Shown one piece after another: positions 24,826 through 35,479 of a stretch of DNA of 64,000 bases. The stretch's first letter is position 1; every line of letters begins with the position of its first letter. A program made the translations under genes and the position numbers. The stretch spans positions 186,001 to 250,000 of the forward strand of contig JAJGOT010000437.1 of NCBI GenBank assembly GCA_022457155.1, read 5' to 3'. Origin of the DNA: Cladopsammia gracilis (lineage: Eukaryota > Cnidaria > Anthozoa > Scleractinia > Dendrophylliidae). Under the pieces are notes generated by a model that made no database searches, was not told the DNA's origin, and was given only the letters and a program-made list of their open reading frames with translations.

Positions 24826-24903
24826 GGAACACATGCGAGCACTGATGAAGGGGTTATCCCCGAAACACCTGTCTGTTAAAATACAGTTTTCAGCGCTCGT
24901 AAC
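24826..24903 (+). ncRNA. Hammerhead-like motif, left-arm copy
   Basis: CTGATGA (24842-24848), a GGGG/CCCC hairpin, GAAAC (24862-24866), a four-base loop and GTC (24871-24873) follow the order of a type I hammerhead with minimal stem III. Possible outer pairing is GCGAGC with GCTCGT. As in the motif at 4957-5042, one extra A lies between the core and stem II. Such motifs are known from Penelope-like elements; no such coding region is visible here. Confidence 0.35.
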
Positions 24904-26097
24904 ATACAAATTGTATAATTGTGTATCATAAGCAAAAATGTCAAATAATGTCTAAATCGACCTTAAAGGTTCCACCAAGTGTACAGGGCGTGTCGAAACA
25001 GAGCGATAACCGTGGTAACATGGAACGAAATACAAATGAAAATTGACAAAGTCAAACTTACCGTATTAAAACTTCGGAACTAAAGCGCCGGACAAACTAA
25101 ACTGATGCTGTTGAAAGCTGTTTCACTCATTAAATATCCTGGGTAATAAATTAACATCTGAAAGCCTACCTATAAGGCTTAACCTAATTTTGAATAGAGG
25201 TGATATATTAGTAACAATAATAATAATAAAAAATAATCATGATAATAAATATATAAAGCGTATTTGTTTGAAATATTCGAGGTCGAGGTGATAATTAGAA
25301 GCAAACAGGGACTAAAACATTACGGTATTAAGCAGTAATGGAACACTGGTTAAGGATGCTCTGTTAAAGAAGCATGCTTAGGATTGTAATGACAAGAGCG
25401 ATTTATCACAGGTTTACGTTAAATTTCAAAGTTGTCTCCTCGCATTTTTACGAGTCTACCTAAAAGCTTATTTCTCGTGAAGGGAGCCGGTACAATTTGG
25501 CTGTGGTGCCGGCTTTATTTCTGTGCGTCTTGCGCACATGGTATGACTTTGCCATGGTCCAAAAAATTTCCCCAAAGAATTTTTTTTGTTACATCGAAAG
25601 AAAGGCCTCTTTTGTTTATGATTTCAAATTTGACTAATACAACTAATATCAAAAGCCTTTGATGTACATTAATTTATATTACAGGGCATACAGTCAGTAT
25701 TATACCGTTAATGAGATATGCAAACGCCGAGGTGAGGTGAAAATTGCCTGTGTAGAACAGTTCCGTGGTTTTTGAAAGGCCTATCGACCCTTTTTTAAAT
25801 GCATTGTTAAAAGATGGTACCTTAATTTCAATGTTCTCTACCCATAGTTTTTTAAAAATTTTCCAATTCTTCTGTTACTAATTAAGAGGTGTTTGGTTTT
25901 TGAGAATGAGGTCAGTGAACAGACAGAAATGTCGAGCGAGCCGCTACAGCGATGTGCAGCGACAAGAGAATTATCGATGCGATCTGTTGAGGGATATCCA
26001 TATGCAAACATAATTTACTCACTTTGTGTTGTGTCATTGTATGATATTTTTACAGACAGCTAATTATTTTACTTTGTGTATTATGTAATATTGCATA

Positions 26098-26748
26098 CCG
26101 TATTTCCTCGAATAATAGCCGGGGGCGATTATTTCTTTTTTCGCATCAAAAGGGGGCGATTATTCGAGGGAAGGCGATTATTCTAGGGAGGCGATTATTT
26201 CAAATATTGCTCGCTGGAAGTCGTGCCCTAAATTTTTGGTTTTTATTATGCCATTAAATCAAAAAATAGTCACATCAAATAAACTGAACATGAGTTTTTT
26301 AAGTGTTCCATAGAAAAAACTGTAACAAAACCTGTGCTTTTGTAACTACAGTCAAACCTCTATTTAGCGGTCACCCTTGGGGAATAGCCAACTGACCGCT
26401 TAATAGAGGTGACTGCTTAAAAGAGGTCAAGTTTACAGTAAATATGGGGAGCGATTTAATTCCGGGGAGTTGTTAAGTGTCCGCTTAATAGAGGGCCGCT
26501 TAATAGAGGTTTGACTGTATTCAGTTGAAAACAATTAAATGAAAGCTTGTTTGTTATCCAAGGTGTCAATTTTTAACATGGCAGGGAGGGGATAAAAGAA
26601 AGTGAAGATGGGGAGAGTGTTGGGGAGAGGGTTGGGGGGGGGGCGATTATTCGAGGGAGGCGATTATTTTAAATATTTTGGTCAAAGGGGTGCGTTTATT
26701 CGAGGAAGGCGATTAATCTAGGGACGGCTATTATTCGAGGAAATACGG
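26098..26748. mobile_element. 651-bp MITE, TA duplication, left arm only
   Basis: Ends CCGTATTTCCTCGAATAATA and their complement are flanked by TA at 26096-26097 and 26749-26750. The right arm near 37068-37078 has the uninterrupted site. The TA target and non-coding interior fit a Tc1/mariner-type MITE. Internal GGGGGCGATTATTCGAGG motifs recur. Confidence 0.85.
26349..26517. mobile_element. 169-bp MITE nested in 26098-26748
   Basis: Ends CAGTCAAACCTCTATTTAGC and their complement are flanked by TA at 26347-26348 and 26518-26519. It sits inside the larger MITE and is therefore younger. Confidence 0.85.
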
Positions 26749-26869
26749 TAACATTTTTGCAGACAGCTAATTATCGTTCACTTGTATTGCAGCCTAGAGC
26801 CGAGTATTAATGATCGTCGTTAAACCAAAAATAAAGCGATTTGCCTTGCCGATCAAAACTGAAGCCGAC

Positions 26870-29452
26870 ATAGAAAATGAAGTTAAAAACACATTGAAAA
26901 CTAGTGGAAAAGAATCAATGCACAGCATTAGGAAACATAATTGATGAACTAATTAATTAATTATGCTAATGTTATAAAAAGAAAATAAACTCGTGATTTT
27001 TTTTTAGTGTATGTAGGAAAGCTGTAAGGCATTTAACCCTCAAACACCGTTGTGGACTACTGGTCCGAGAAAGACAATTAGGAAACCATGGAACAAAGAA
27101 TCTTCCGCGTTCTGATTTCTTAGGGGTTTTTACAACAACAACAAACAACAACAATTTTATTTCAAACCTTCCAATTACAACAGAACCTCCCATCTATCAT
27201 ACATACATGATTTAATTCCCCTTTAAGTGAGTATTACGTCGCTTGTACAAAATATGATAGTCCAATACACCCTCTGGTGTCGCATGTTTCAGATGAACAG
27301 CTTCATTTGTGCACTATCTGATGAGATGACGATTGTTGTTGTCGGTGTGTCATTTGCAACCCTTTACAAAGTCTGTTATAATGTCAATATGGGGCTGCTT
27401 CCTTCGCTTTGATGTAATGTTTGATATGAGAATGAGAAACAAATTTCCTAGAGAACTGTGATCGAAAATGATGAAAGTTTGGACTTTTCCACAAGTTCGC
27501 AGATTTTATATGCGTCGTACACGATTGGATGGGCGTTATGAATTAAAACGTTGGTCACAACTTTCTCTCTCATTTGTTGAGGTAGGTTTCATTTCCCAAA
27601 CTGGCGGTTTCTTCTTCGTTTTCATCTACCTGCGTATTTTATTCAGTGTTTCTCTTTGCGGATAGGCGGGAGAAATAGGCGGCAATCTGTTGCGGAGTTA
27701 GAAATTCGACGCTCTCATATCGTTGCGTACCACCAGCATCCTTGGCTGTGCGCATAGCTTTGGGAACACCTGCGGGATCTGCTTTTTGACCGTACCACTC
27801 TCCGATCTCCGGTCTCAAGAGTCCTCGTGGGCCCGAAGAGGATAAGTAAGTTAGTAAGTAAGTACTCTCCGATCTGGAATTTGGCGTTCAAGTACTACTT
27901 CCGTTTTGCAGAAAACCGATTACTTCGGATACGAGAACATTTTAGGGCTCATCTCATTGGGAGAGATGGGGCATCAAACGTTTAGGTAAGTTCAGTATGC
28001 TTTCTCTAGTTCAGGTACTGCAGTCGCACCGTGTTCTAGCCTTGAAGCATGCCCATCTGCACAAAGCGCGAGCATTAAGCGTTTTTAAATAAAAGACGTG
28101 AAACATATGGCAGACCCAATTTTGGCCACTGAGAATACCTTTATATCCACCCTGTGTACCAACCGTGACTGTCACGATCGCTTGCTCAGCCTGATATGCA
28201 AATTTGAGACGTAATTTTCATAGTCTCAAAAAGGGAAAAATGTAACAACAGTATAAAGAGTACAAAAGTGCAAATTAGCTACGAAGAATTCAGCGAAAAG
28301 TAAAGTAGGTGGTAAAGCGTTTTCAATCGTGGCAACGGGCTTCGCTGCACGAATGAAATTGAACAGACGGCAGAATGAAACACTTTGAACATTCGAGAAT
28401 GTCATATCCAAGTTAAGGTTTGTATATTTCCACTGTTTATTGGCGTCAGAGTTGCCAAGATTTCTCAAGGAAACACGTTTTTGTTTTTGTTGGTCACGCA
28501 TGCACAAGATGGCGTGATTTTATGTATTTCGTTTGCGATTTAATTCTTAAAAATCCCAATTTCATTTTCCCAAACTAAACTTTACACATTTTGAAAGATC
28601 GTCAACCCTAGTATTGTCGATCTTAATATTACGAAATTCTGAACAAAGGCACATGCTCAAAATCATCGTTGTTTATCGCCTACCGTTTTACGGAGCACGG
28701 GAGAGCCATCAGCTTTTGACTTCCCTTGAATACTTAGATTGATCTAATTTTTATAAAATCATCGTGTTTAGACTATGACAAGTTATACAACAAATTGAAA
28801 CTATGACAGCTTTTTCTAGCGCAGTAGTTGTGATACGCGAGTTGAGTGAATCAAGACTTATTTCAACCCTGTTTGCATGTGTTTGGAATCGCCAAATTGT
28901 GCCCTTAGTTGATAACGACTTACTTCGTTTTTCTCGGAAAAGAATAAACATTTCAAGAAAAAAAAAAACTACATGGCATTCATATACTTACTATAAACTA
29001 TCCATGTGCAAAAAAGGAGTGAATTTGATTTTTTCAGCTTTACCGAAGATTTTGCGATTTTGTTTGATTTTTGCACGGATCTGCTCTTAAAGGAGCTATT
29101 GTCATGGAGATTTTGACGTTTTTAGGTCAAAACTGTCCGAAAATAAAACTAAGTATCTTTGTCATACGCGAAATGCTTATAGAACACAAAGAGGAACATA
29201 TCAAGTGAATTTTCCAAGAGATAATAAACCATACTTACAGTTTTAGCGAGTTTTCCAAGACATAAGGTGATAAACTTAATGGAAAAGAAAGTTGCCTTCC
29301 ATTTCCATCCCGGCCATGTGCTACCCAAGACACTTATTTTTAGCGGAGCTCTGCGGGCCAAAGGAACGCGCTGAGCCCCATACTCATAGAACCTAAAACC
29401 TATGCCCGTCATTTTTCAATTTTTTTTCAATTTTTTTTTTTCAATTTTTTGA
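26870..29452. other. Spacer of the inverted duplication, left part
   Basis: Single-copy sequence between the arms. No gene is supported; short open frames lack domains and splice context. An AAC/ACAACA simple repeat is at about 27130-27155, TAAG repeats are at about 27843-27863, and T-rich CAATTTTTT repeats (29413-29452) abut the gypsy LTR. Confidence 0.5.
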
Positions 29453-29595
29453 TTTTACGATCAACGTAAGGACACCGAGCATAAACATAAACTCAACAAC
29501 TTTAATGGCGGCGAGCAAAGACCACGAGGTCTGGTTACATCAACAACAAGTCACGTGATACATAAATGTATGCTAATTTATGCGGTATCACAACA
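29453..29595 (-). repeat. Gypsy 3' LTR (143 bp)
   Basis: Same sequence as the 5' LTR. The outermost end reads TTTT where TGTT is expected on the plus strand, next to a T-rich flank. Confidence 0.9.
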
Positions 29596-29709
29596 TCTTC
29601 CCCTTTGTAAAGAAAGTGTCTCAAATTAGTCTTGCAAATTGCGACCGAGTCTCTTAGCAAAACAAACAACAACAATGTTCAAAATAAAGTTTCTAACAAA
29701 GTATACAGT

Positions 29710-32700
29710 CTAAGTCGCAAAGTCCTGAAAACGGGCTGGTGGTTTGACAACACGACCACTCCTTGTAACAGTAGGAGGGGATGCAACTTCCACATGTTCA
29801 GCAGCAGCAGGTTTCACAACAGGTGGGGGGTCTGTTTGTAGTACTGATTGCAGAGGCTCAGCTACTGGTTTCACCACGGGGTGGAAATCTGACTGCGGCA
29901 CTGATCGCAGCTGTCGGCGATTTCGTCGGTAGGTTCGACCACCTGATACGACCACATAAGAACGCGGGCCAATCATTTTCTTGCAAACTGCTTCTGACCA
30001 GGTAGATTCCTTTGGCTTCTTCATCCTGACAGTTTGTCCAGGTTGCAACTCAGGTAATGATGTACCCTTCAGGTTGTAGTGGAAAGCCTGCTTTCGCTTA
30101 GAGTTAATCAGTTTATCTTGCACATCCTGTGGGGGAACTGACTTAGGCTCTAGTTGTTTACTTGACAGCGGTAGCAAATTGCGAGTTCTCCTGCCAAACA
30201 ACCTTTGCGCTGGTGATGAACCAATCTCTGTAGGCGTGTTGCGGTAGTCTAGCAGGGCCAGGTATGGGTCCAACTTTCCACGCACGGCCTTCCTCATGAT
30301 GTTTTCACAGATTTTCACTGCACTTTCAGCCTTTCCGTTACTTTGGGGATTCCGTGGAGAGGAAGTGATGTGTTGAAAGTGCCAGTCACTTGCAAATTGG
30401 TCAAACTCTGCAGAAGCATATTGCGGTCCATTGTCAGAAATGACAATTTCTGGAATTCCATGCCGGCTAAATTGCATTTTTAACTTCTCAATAACAGTTT
30501 TAGAATCTATCGTGTTCAACTTATCCACCTCGAAGAAAGACGAATAATAATCAACTGTGATCAGGTACTGGCGGTGATCAAACAGGAACAGATCGGTGCC
30601 AACCTTTTGCCAAGGCCTTGAAGGGATTTCATGCGGCATTAGCGGTTCTCGAGGCTGTGCTGGCTTGTATGAATTGCAGATATCACACTTGAGAATGAAA
30701 TCTTTTAACTCGGCATTCAAACGTGGCCAGTAAAACACTTCTCTGGCTCGTCTAAGGCAGCCCTCAATACCAAGATGGGATGAGTGGACCTTTTCCATCA
30801 TTTCCTTTCTTAACTTGACAGGCACAATGAGGCGCTCGCCCTTGAACAGCAAACCATTTTGGGCTGTGATTTCATCTCGAAACTGGAAGTATGGCTTGAC
30901 CTCAGCTGGAACTACATCCGGAGTGCTAGGCCAACCTTCTAAGACAATGGACATGAGGATCTGAAGGGTGTCATCTGAGGCGGTGCCCTCTTTGAATTCC
31001 TTCACTCGTGCTTCTGAAATGGGAAGATCCTCCACAAGTACTATCTCCTCTAACTCATTGCAATACTCGGTCTGTGTGGGAGGTTCATCAAGATAGGCTC
31101 GGGACAGGGGATCAGACATGACCATCAAACTGCCTTTTTGGTACTTTACATCGAGGTTGTAGCGCTGTAAGCGCAGCAACATCCTCTGGAGACGCTTGGG
31201 AGCAGAGCCAAGATCCTTCTTAAAGATAGCTTCAAGAGGCTGATGATCTGTTTTAACGTGCACCACATCTCGACCATACAGGTACGTATCAAACCTCTCA
31301 CAAGCAAAAACAACAGAGAGAAGTTCCTTCTCAATCTGAGCGTAGCGACCCTCTGCTGGAGTTAGAGCTCTTGAGGCAAATGCAACTGGCTGACCCTCCT
31401 GAAGTAAGGAGGCGTCAAGTCCACTGAGAGACGCATCACTTTCAATTGTGACTTCCCGATTAACATCATAAAACTTCAACACTGGAGCTTCACAAACAAG
31501 ACTCTTGATAGTTTGGACAGCTTCATCATGAACAGACAGCCAACACCATTCAGCATCCTTAAGCTCCAGTCGCCGTAATGGTTCGCAGACACTGGACAGG
31601 TTTGGTAAAAACTTTGCTAGGTAAGTAACCATGCCAAGAAATCTTTTCAAGGATTTGACATCTGTCGGGACAGGCATGTCACGTATGGCACGAACTTTGT
31701 TTGGGTCAGTCACGACACCATCAGCTGTGAGTAAATGGCCCATGAATGGTACACGTGATAGGCGAAGCTTAATCTTCTGAAGATTAAGTGTCAGATTCAA
31801 CTCACGGCATCTTTGTAGAAAGGCGGTTAAATTCTGATCATGATCCTTCACTGTTTCATCAACTGTGTCCCCAAATCCACAAACCAGGAAATCATCGGCG
31901 ATTACTTCGACACCTTGGAGACCCTCAATGGCTTCATGCATCTTCCGCTGCCAAATCTCGGGCGCAGAACTTATGCCAAATGGCATCCTCAGCCAACGGA
32001 AACGGCCAAAGGGAGTATTAAATGTGGTAAGGTAACTGGCGTTCTCAGTCAGTTTAACCTGCCAAAACCCACTCTTTGCATCCAAAACACTGAAAACCTT
32101 AGCATTGGTGAGACGAGAGGTGACATCTTCCACTGTTGGCAAGGGATAGTGAGAGCGCTTAATGGCAGTGTTCAAATCCTTGGGATCCAAACAAATTCGA
32201 ACTGATCCATCCTTCTTAGGCACTGCTAGGACACTGGATACCCAATCAGTTGGCTCAGTAACAGGAGTAACTATCTTGTCAGCAACCATCTTGTCAAGCT
32301 CTGTCTTCATTGCTTCCTTCTTAGGAACAGGCACTCTTCGTGGGGGGTGAACTACAGGTTGAACATCCTTGTTGAGCTCAATGCTGTATTCTCCAGGTAA
32401 ACAGCCAATACCTTGAAACACATCAGCAAAAGGACTTAGTACAGGATCCTTTGTGACATTCTCAGAAGCTGCCAACTCTATCTTTGGAGCTGCAACTACA
32501 TTATTGACAGGGGTATCAACACCAGGCACCATTATCTTCACAAGACCCATGCCTTGTGATGACTTCAAACCAAGCAAAGGTGTAACTTCTTGATCAACAA
32601 TAACAAAGTTAAGTTCATGCTTGCTACCTTTATGTTCCACTTTCAGCCTTGCTGAACCAAGAGCCTTTCGCTTTGAGCGATCATGCATAACTAGTGTGAT

Positions 32701-33699
32701 ATCCTTAGGAACAATGTTAACTTTACTGTAATCCTTAGTTGCCCGGATGTAATCCTGCAGTGGTAAGATATTTGCAGAAGAACCAGTGTCAATTTGAAAT
32801 GTTACTGATGCTGAACCATTCAAAGTGAGAGAAACAAGAGCTTGATCTTTACCACTGACACTATGAACGTAAAAGACTTCTTCTTGCTCAACCATGTGAA
32901 CTTTTGCATCTTCAGACTTGCCTCGGCACTTGACTGCGAAATGGCCTTCTTTGCCACACTTTTTACATTTCTGACCTGAAGCTGGACACAATTTCCTATC
33001 CAATGCATGTGAACCACCACAAAACAAACACTCTTTAATCTTGGAAGGAGCCTTGCTGGGAGGTTTGCGACGCGATCCTTTCCCGCGCTTGGGCTTCGAA
33101 CTTTGCCCCACTGCATTAATATCTTCGCTAGCTGAAAATTCTTCTGAGATCTCTGTCGCTCGCGAGTGAGTAACTTGACTTGCTTTGATAGTTTCGATGG
33201 CCTTATTCAGGTCGAGGTCTCGCTTTCCAAGAAGCTTTTCACGAACTCTGTCATCCTTTACACCAAGAATTAGCCGGTCGCGAACGAGCGATTCACGCAA
33301 CGCGCCAAAACCACATGACTCTGAAAGCTTCATCAATGCAGTTATGTAACTATCAAGCGATTCATTTGACAATTGCTCACGTTTGAAGAACACGTATCTT
33401 TCGTAGGTTTCGTTACGTGCAGGGACACAACGCTCCTCGAACTTTTCCAAAACTTTGTCAATTTGTAGAGCATCCGCCGAACGTTCCCATTGAAAGGTTT
33501 CGTACATGTCCATTCCTTCTTTGCCGATCACATTTAACAACGAAGCCACCCGAACTTCTTGTGCTTTCTTGTGAATCCCCGCCGCTAGCTCGTAAAATTT
33601 CCATTCGCGGCGAAAGGATTTCCAGTTTTCTCCCTGGTGTAGACGGTCGGAAAGATTCAGTGGGAGAGGAATTTTTGCGGTAGTGCTAACCGCAGCCAT
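29710..33699 (-). CDS. Gypsy Gag-Pol polyprotein (1329 aa)
   Basis: A single uninterrupted frame. The start MAAVSTTAKIPL at 33699 is the first Met after the primer site; the frame is open upstream into the LTR. In order it carries: a Gag-like region; two CCHC-type zinc knuckles (residues about 224-258); an aspartic protease with DTGSSAN (Asp about 304); reverse transcriptase with VLDAKSGFWQ (about 540) and IADDF (about 602-603, IADD in place of the usual YVDD); RNase H (Asp about 755 and 818); and integrase with an HHCC finger and D-D-35-E (about 1036, 1089, 1125). The tail resembles K02A2.6-like metazoan gypsy proteins. All catalytic residues are present, so it is potentially active. Gag and Pol are fused without a frameshift. 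Confidence 0.93.
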   Translation of the reverse strand: MAAVSTTAKIPLPLNLSDRLHQGENWKSFRREWKFYELAAGIHKKAQEVRVASLLNVIGKEGMDMYETFQWERSADALQIDKVLEKFEERCVPARNETYERYVFFKREQLSNESLDSYITALMKLSESCGFGALRESLVRDRLILGVKDDRVREKLLGKRDLDLNKAIETIKASQVTHSRATEISEEFSASEDINAVGQSSKPKRGKGSRRKPPSKAPSKIKECLFCGGSHALDRKLCPASGQKCKKCGKEGHFAVKCRGKSEDAKVHMVEQEEVFYVHSVSGKDQALVSLTLNGSASVTFQIDTGSSANILPLQDYIRATKDYSKVNIVPKDITLVMHDRSKRKALGSARLKVEHKGSKHELNFVIVDQEVTPLLGLKSSQGMGLVKIMVPGVDTPVNNVVAAPKIELAASENVTKDPVLSPFADVFQGIGCLPGEYSIELNKDVQPVVHPPRRVPVPKKEAMKTELDKMVADKIVTPVTEPTDWVSSVLAVPKKDGSVRICLDPKDLNTAIKRSHYPLPTVEDVTSRLTNAKVFSVLDAKSGFWQVKLTENASYLTTFNTPFGRFRWLRMPFGISSAPEIWQRKMHEAIEGLQGVEVIADDFLVCGFGDTVDETVKDHDQNLTAFLQRCRELNLTLNLQKIKLRLSRVPFMGHLLTADGVVTDPNKVRAIRDMPVPTDVKSLKRFLGMVTYLAKFLPNLSSVCEPLRRLELKDAEWCWLSVHDEAVQTIKSLVCEAPVLKFYDVNREVTIESDASLSGLDASLLQEGQPVAFASRALTPAEGRYAQIEKELLSVVFACERFDTYLYGRDVVHVKTDHQPLEAIFKKDLGSAPKRLQRMLLRLQRYNLDVKYQKGSLMVMSDPLSRAYLDEPPTQTEYCNELEEIVLVEDLPISEARVKEFKEGTASDDTLQILMSIVLEGWPSTPDVVPAEVKPYFQFRDEITAQNGLLFKGERLIVPVKLRKEMMEKVHSSHLGIEGCLRRAREVFYWPRLNAELKDFILKCDICNSYKPAQPREPLMPHEIPSRPWQKVGTDLFLFDHRQYLITVDYYSSFFEVDKLNTIDSKTVIEKLKMQFSRHGIPEIVISDNGPQYASAEFDQFASDWHFQHITSSPRNPQSNGKAESAVKICENIMRKAVRGKLDPYLALLDYRNTPTEIGSSPAQRLFGRRTRNLLPLSSKQLEPKSVPPQDVQDKLINSKRKQAFHYNLKGTSLPELQPGQTVRMKKPKESTWSEAVCKKMIGPRSYVVVSGGRTYRRNRRQLRSVPQSDFHPVVKPVAEPLQSVLQTDPPPVVKPAAAEHVEVASPPTVTRSGRVVKPPARFQDFAT

Positions 33700-33843
33700 A
33701 CTTGAACTGTACTTGTGAAAACGTGCAACGATCCAACCGCTCGAACGCAAACTATAGACTTCAGCGAGCCTACCAATCACGGAAGAAGCGTTAGACTTGA
33801 AGACTTCCAAGCTGGGAAGTGATCCTTGATAATTTGGTCTAAA

Positions 33844-33861
33844 TCCCGCGATCTGACACCA
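33844..33861 (-). promoter_or_regulatory. Gypsy primer-binding site (putative)
   Basis: TGGTGTCAGATCGCGGGA begins directly after the 5' LTR on the minus strand, as expected for a site pairing with a tRNA 3' CCA end. The tRNA was not identified. Confidence 0.6.
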
Positions 33862-34004
33862 TGTTACGATCAACGTAAGGACACCGAGCATAAACATAAA
33901 CTCAACAACTTTAATGGCGGCGAGCAAAGACCACGAGGTCTGGTTACATCAACAACAAGTCACGTGATACATAAATGTATGCTAATTTATGCGGTATCAC
34001 AACA
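33862..34004 (-). repeat. Gypsy 5' LTR (143 bp)
   Basis: Upstream LTR in the minus orientation, with TGTTGTGATACC start and GATCGTAACA end. It contains a TCACGTGA palindrome. 143 bp is very short for a gypsy LTR. Confidence 0.92.
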
Positions 34005-34200
34005 GTCGTGGCTAGCGGGATGTTTCGCGAGCGCGTGCGTGCCCCCCCCCCCCCCCCCCCCGCGTTAGCTCGGGGGCGCGTATGACGTCGCAAAACATGT
34101 GCGTATGAGGCCACACAACATCCGAGATGTTTGTTTTCATAAGGATTTCACAAACAAAGAAGCGAAGATTTAAAGAATTTCCAAGCAAGCGAGGGACTTA
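34005..34200. other. GC-rich flank with poly-C
   Basis: A GC-rich stretch around a 20-C run (34042-34061) with CG-rich flanks (gcgagcgcgtgcg, cgggggcgcg). No gene is seen. Confidence 0.6.
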
Positions 34201-34382
34201 GGGCTGGTTTTCACTAGCGCATAGGCATAAGCACAAGCCAACATACGCAGACTCAGTAAAATGTTGATCATAAGTGCCTATTGTTCTGTTTTGTTCAAAC
34301 AATTGAAACTAATGAATAACACGTTACTGAGTCTGCTTATGTTGGCTTGTGCTTATGCTTTTGCGCTAGTGAAAACCAGCTC
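34201..34382. mobile_element. 182-bp MITE, TTA duplication
   Basis: Ends GGGCTGGTTTTCACTAGCGC and their complement, with long inverted arms, are flanked by TTA at 34198-34200 and 34383-34385. A 3-bp TTA target is typical of PIF/Harbinger. Confidence 0.85.
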
Positions 34383-34398
34383 TTAAAGGTAAAACAGA

Positions 34399-34665
34399 TT
34401 ACATTTTTCGATGGGAATTTATGTTGATATCAATGTATGATTGACTTTTTCTTTGTGTTCTTGTGTAGGTTTGGAGAATTGTTTCTAAAACGTGCTTAAC
34501 TTCAGTTGTATCCATTTCTTGAATTTCATCCAAGAAGGCAGCTCGGCGAACTCGATGCGCTCTAAATGGTAAGCGTTTTGCTTCTAAACCTAAACTAATG
34601 GAGATTTGAATAAAATTTTTCGAAAGAAGATTGTGTTGTCCATTTTTATGTGTTTGTTCATTCAT
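34399..34665 (-). CDS. Hypothetical small ORF (88 aa)
   Basis: This open frame next to the MITE contains EIQEMDTTEVKHVLETIL and a basic C-terminus. Its helical, charged composition is protein-like, but no domain, splice partner or second copy was found. It could be the last exon of a gene or a transposon-derived remnant. Confidence 0.2.
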   Translation of the reverse strand: MNEQTHKNGQHNLLSKNFIQISISLGLEAKRLPFRAHRVRRAAFLDEIQEMDTTEVKHVLETILQTYTRTQRKSQSYIDININSHRKM

Positions 34666-35055
34666 TGCATAGATTGAAAAGCGATTTTATAGTTCTATCT
34701 TCACTCGCGTCGCCTTATGCAAATACGTTAGTGTATTTTTGCAATCTTGATTTCCAAATAAGTTTCTCGGGTAATTTTTGACAAGCAACAACTGTATTTT
34801 ATTGGAAAATTGCCTTACTAGTTATTGTAGACGGAGAAAAAATTGTTTTTGTGAACTTTTGTACGGTCTAAATGTACTGTGCAGACAGTCGCGTAATACT
34901 GTTTTTGAGAATAACATTTTAAAGTAATTTTCAAAAACAGTATAAGAAATTTAAAAAATAGCGCGGTCGTCAATCTTAATTCTTGTGCCTCCGACCTTTC
35001 ACCTTAGTTAAGCTTGTTCAGGGAGGGACGCTGTTAGGCTCAGCCTATCTACATA
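34666..35055. other. Non-coding stretch
   Basis: Only a small inverted repeat (ATACTGTTTTTGA / TCAAAAACAGTAT at about 34896-34944) is visible. Confidence 0.5.
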
Positions 35056-35174
35056 CAGCTGTTTCGAGAAAGGTTGTCGGAAAAAAGCGAAAAAGTGCAC
35101 GCGACAATCCCGAAAGGTAATCTGGGATATTATCAATGAATTTTAATGAGTCAAATAAGTATATCAGACCCGTG

Positions 35175-35385
35175 ATGCCTCGTCCGTGCAGTGATGATCT
35201 TATATGGCGGCCCATATGGATAAATGAGTTTTTAGGATATAGCGTAGATGAAGTAGCGGCTACTTTATTCATATCGCCAAGAACTGTGGAGCGCGATATT
35301 TCAAATGCCTGAATACTGGCGAAGTGAAATCGTTAAACAGTTTTGCCATACATCCACACGTAGAGTTCGTGATTATGGAAGCTGC
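35175..35385 (+). pseudogene. IS630/Tc1-like transposase N-terminal fragment
   Basis: 45 codons from MPRPCSDDLIWRPIW through GYSVDEVAATLFISPRTVER form the helix-turn-helix typical of this family. A stop and frameshift follow, after which HPHVEFVIMEA (about 35351-35383) matches the expected continuation. The catalytic domain is missing. Confidence 0.6.
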
Positions 35386-35479
35386 TTCCCAGTCTATTTC
35401 AGTCTCAAGAACGTGCAAAGCATGCGTTTTATGCTAATTTTTGTAAACATTTGTCAAACAACACTTGATTGAAAACTCA

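Larger units (their letters stand above)
23442..26097. other. Non-coding left-arm stretch with small repeats
   Basis: No gene is seen. It holds the solo TIR-like end near 23700, the tRNA-like boxes at 24121, a CATTTA short repeat near 24193-24215, the MITE at 24489-24750 and the hammerhead-like motif at 24826. All are mirrored in 37120-41280 of the right arm except where the TTAA element intervenes. Confidence 0.5.
8028..26869 (+). repeat. Left arm of a giant inverted duplication
   Basis: The sequence from gactgctgatcagcag (8028) inward is the reverse complement of the sequence ending at base 64000, and the match continues to about 26869 (aactgaagccgaca). Paired landmarks include the secreted-protein gene, the pogo-like relic and several MITEs. 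Left-only material includes 18295-19257, 19698-23441 and 26098-26748. Exon 1 of the gene differs between arms by about one base in 186, while non-coding parts are more diverged. Outside the annotated elements I see no gene in this arm. Confidence 0.93.
29453..34004 (-). mobile_element. Ty3/gypsy LTR retrotransposon, apparently complete
   Basis: Two 143-bp LTRs (29453-29595 and 33862-34004), identical by eye except for one terminal base, bound an intact Gag-Pol frame on the minus strand. LTR ends are TGTT/AACA. A primer-binding-like TGGTGTCAGATC follows the 5' LTR, and a purine tract (AAAGGGGAAGA) precedes the 3' LTR. No 5-bp target duplication is visible; the left flank is a T-rich tract that may have changed. 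Near-identical LTRs mean recent insertion. It lies in the spacer, so it has no partner copy. Confidence 0.93.

Noticed and set aside
31788..32205. Plus-strand frames inside the gypsy element
   Set aside because: They are antisense shadows of the Gag-Pol frame.
33700..33927. N-terminal extension of gypsy Gag-Pol up to 33927
   Set aside because: It begins with a non-ATG codon inside the 5' LTR and crosses the primer-binding site; the first suitable Met is at 33699.
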